Shown in pieces: positions 5,587 through 5,587 of a stretch of DNA of 5,587 nucleotides. The stretch covers positions 1 through 5,587 of the forward strand of contig JAIOSN010000311.1 of NCBI GenBank assembly GCA_021107605.1. Direction: 5' to 3'. The position numbers and the translations under genes were made by a program. The notes beneath the pieces are model-generated. The model did not search any database. It saw only the letters and a program-made list of their open reading frames with translations, and was not told where the DNA came from. The first letter of the stretch is position 1. Each line of letters opens with the position of its first letter. The stretch comes from Anaerolineae bacterium (GTDB taxonomy: Bacteria > Chloroflexota > Anaerolineae > B4-G1 > SLSP01).

Positions 5587-5587
5587 A

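Overview
The window reads as a piece of a bacterial chromosome with moderately high GC. The gene families and the intergenic repeats (degenerate 'ACCACGGAGACACGGAG' palindromes, 'TTCGCG' triplets) recall Chloroflexota such as Anaerolineae-like lineages. That placement is an inference from general resemblance, not a search. All complete genes lie on the minus strand; a single truncated gene at the left edge is on the plus strand.

Right half, read right to left on the minus strand: the C-terminal ~57% of a V/A-type ATP synthase B subunit, the complete D (central stalk) subunit, a universal stress protein, and MurE, the third-amino-acid ligase of peptidoglycan precursor synthesis. Spacing is tight: 2 nt between B and D, 37 nt between D and usp, and a TAATG stop/start overlap between usp and murE. 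This suggests one transcript linking a rotary ATPase, a stress protein and a cell-wall ligase. The B subunit carries the most striking feature of the window. Its frame is intact on both sides of an in-frame TGA, which sits where homologues usually have a cysteine (NYC-EALR is read here as NY-TGA-EALR). The options are selenocysteine or other recoding, a fresh nonsense mutation, or a base error.

Centre (about 1697 to 2014): a gene-poor tract holding two diverged tandem copies of a roughly 150 to 160 bp repeat unit, with hairpin-forming arms. The repeat runs into both neighbouring genes. It supplies the last codons and stop of murE and the ribosome binding site of the glycosyltransferase gene.

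Left part: a GT4-type glycosyltransferase (minus strand) converges, with a 16 nt gap, on a plus-strand M15-family (VanY/D-Ala-D-Ala carboxypeptidase-like) metallopeptidase. The window keeps only the C-terminal domain of that peptidase. MurE, the M15 peptidase and probably the glycosyltransferase all point to envelope work, although the three are not one operon.

I see no tRNA, rRNA, CRISPR array, transposase or phage gene. The clearest leads are the in-frame TGA in atpB, the repeat pair that overwrites gene edges, the non-canonical amino-acid-recognition motif of MurE, and the usp-murE coupling behind an ATPase.
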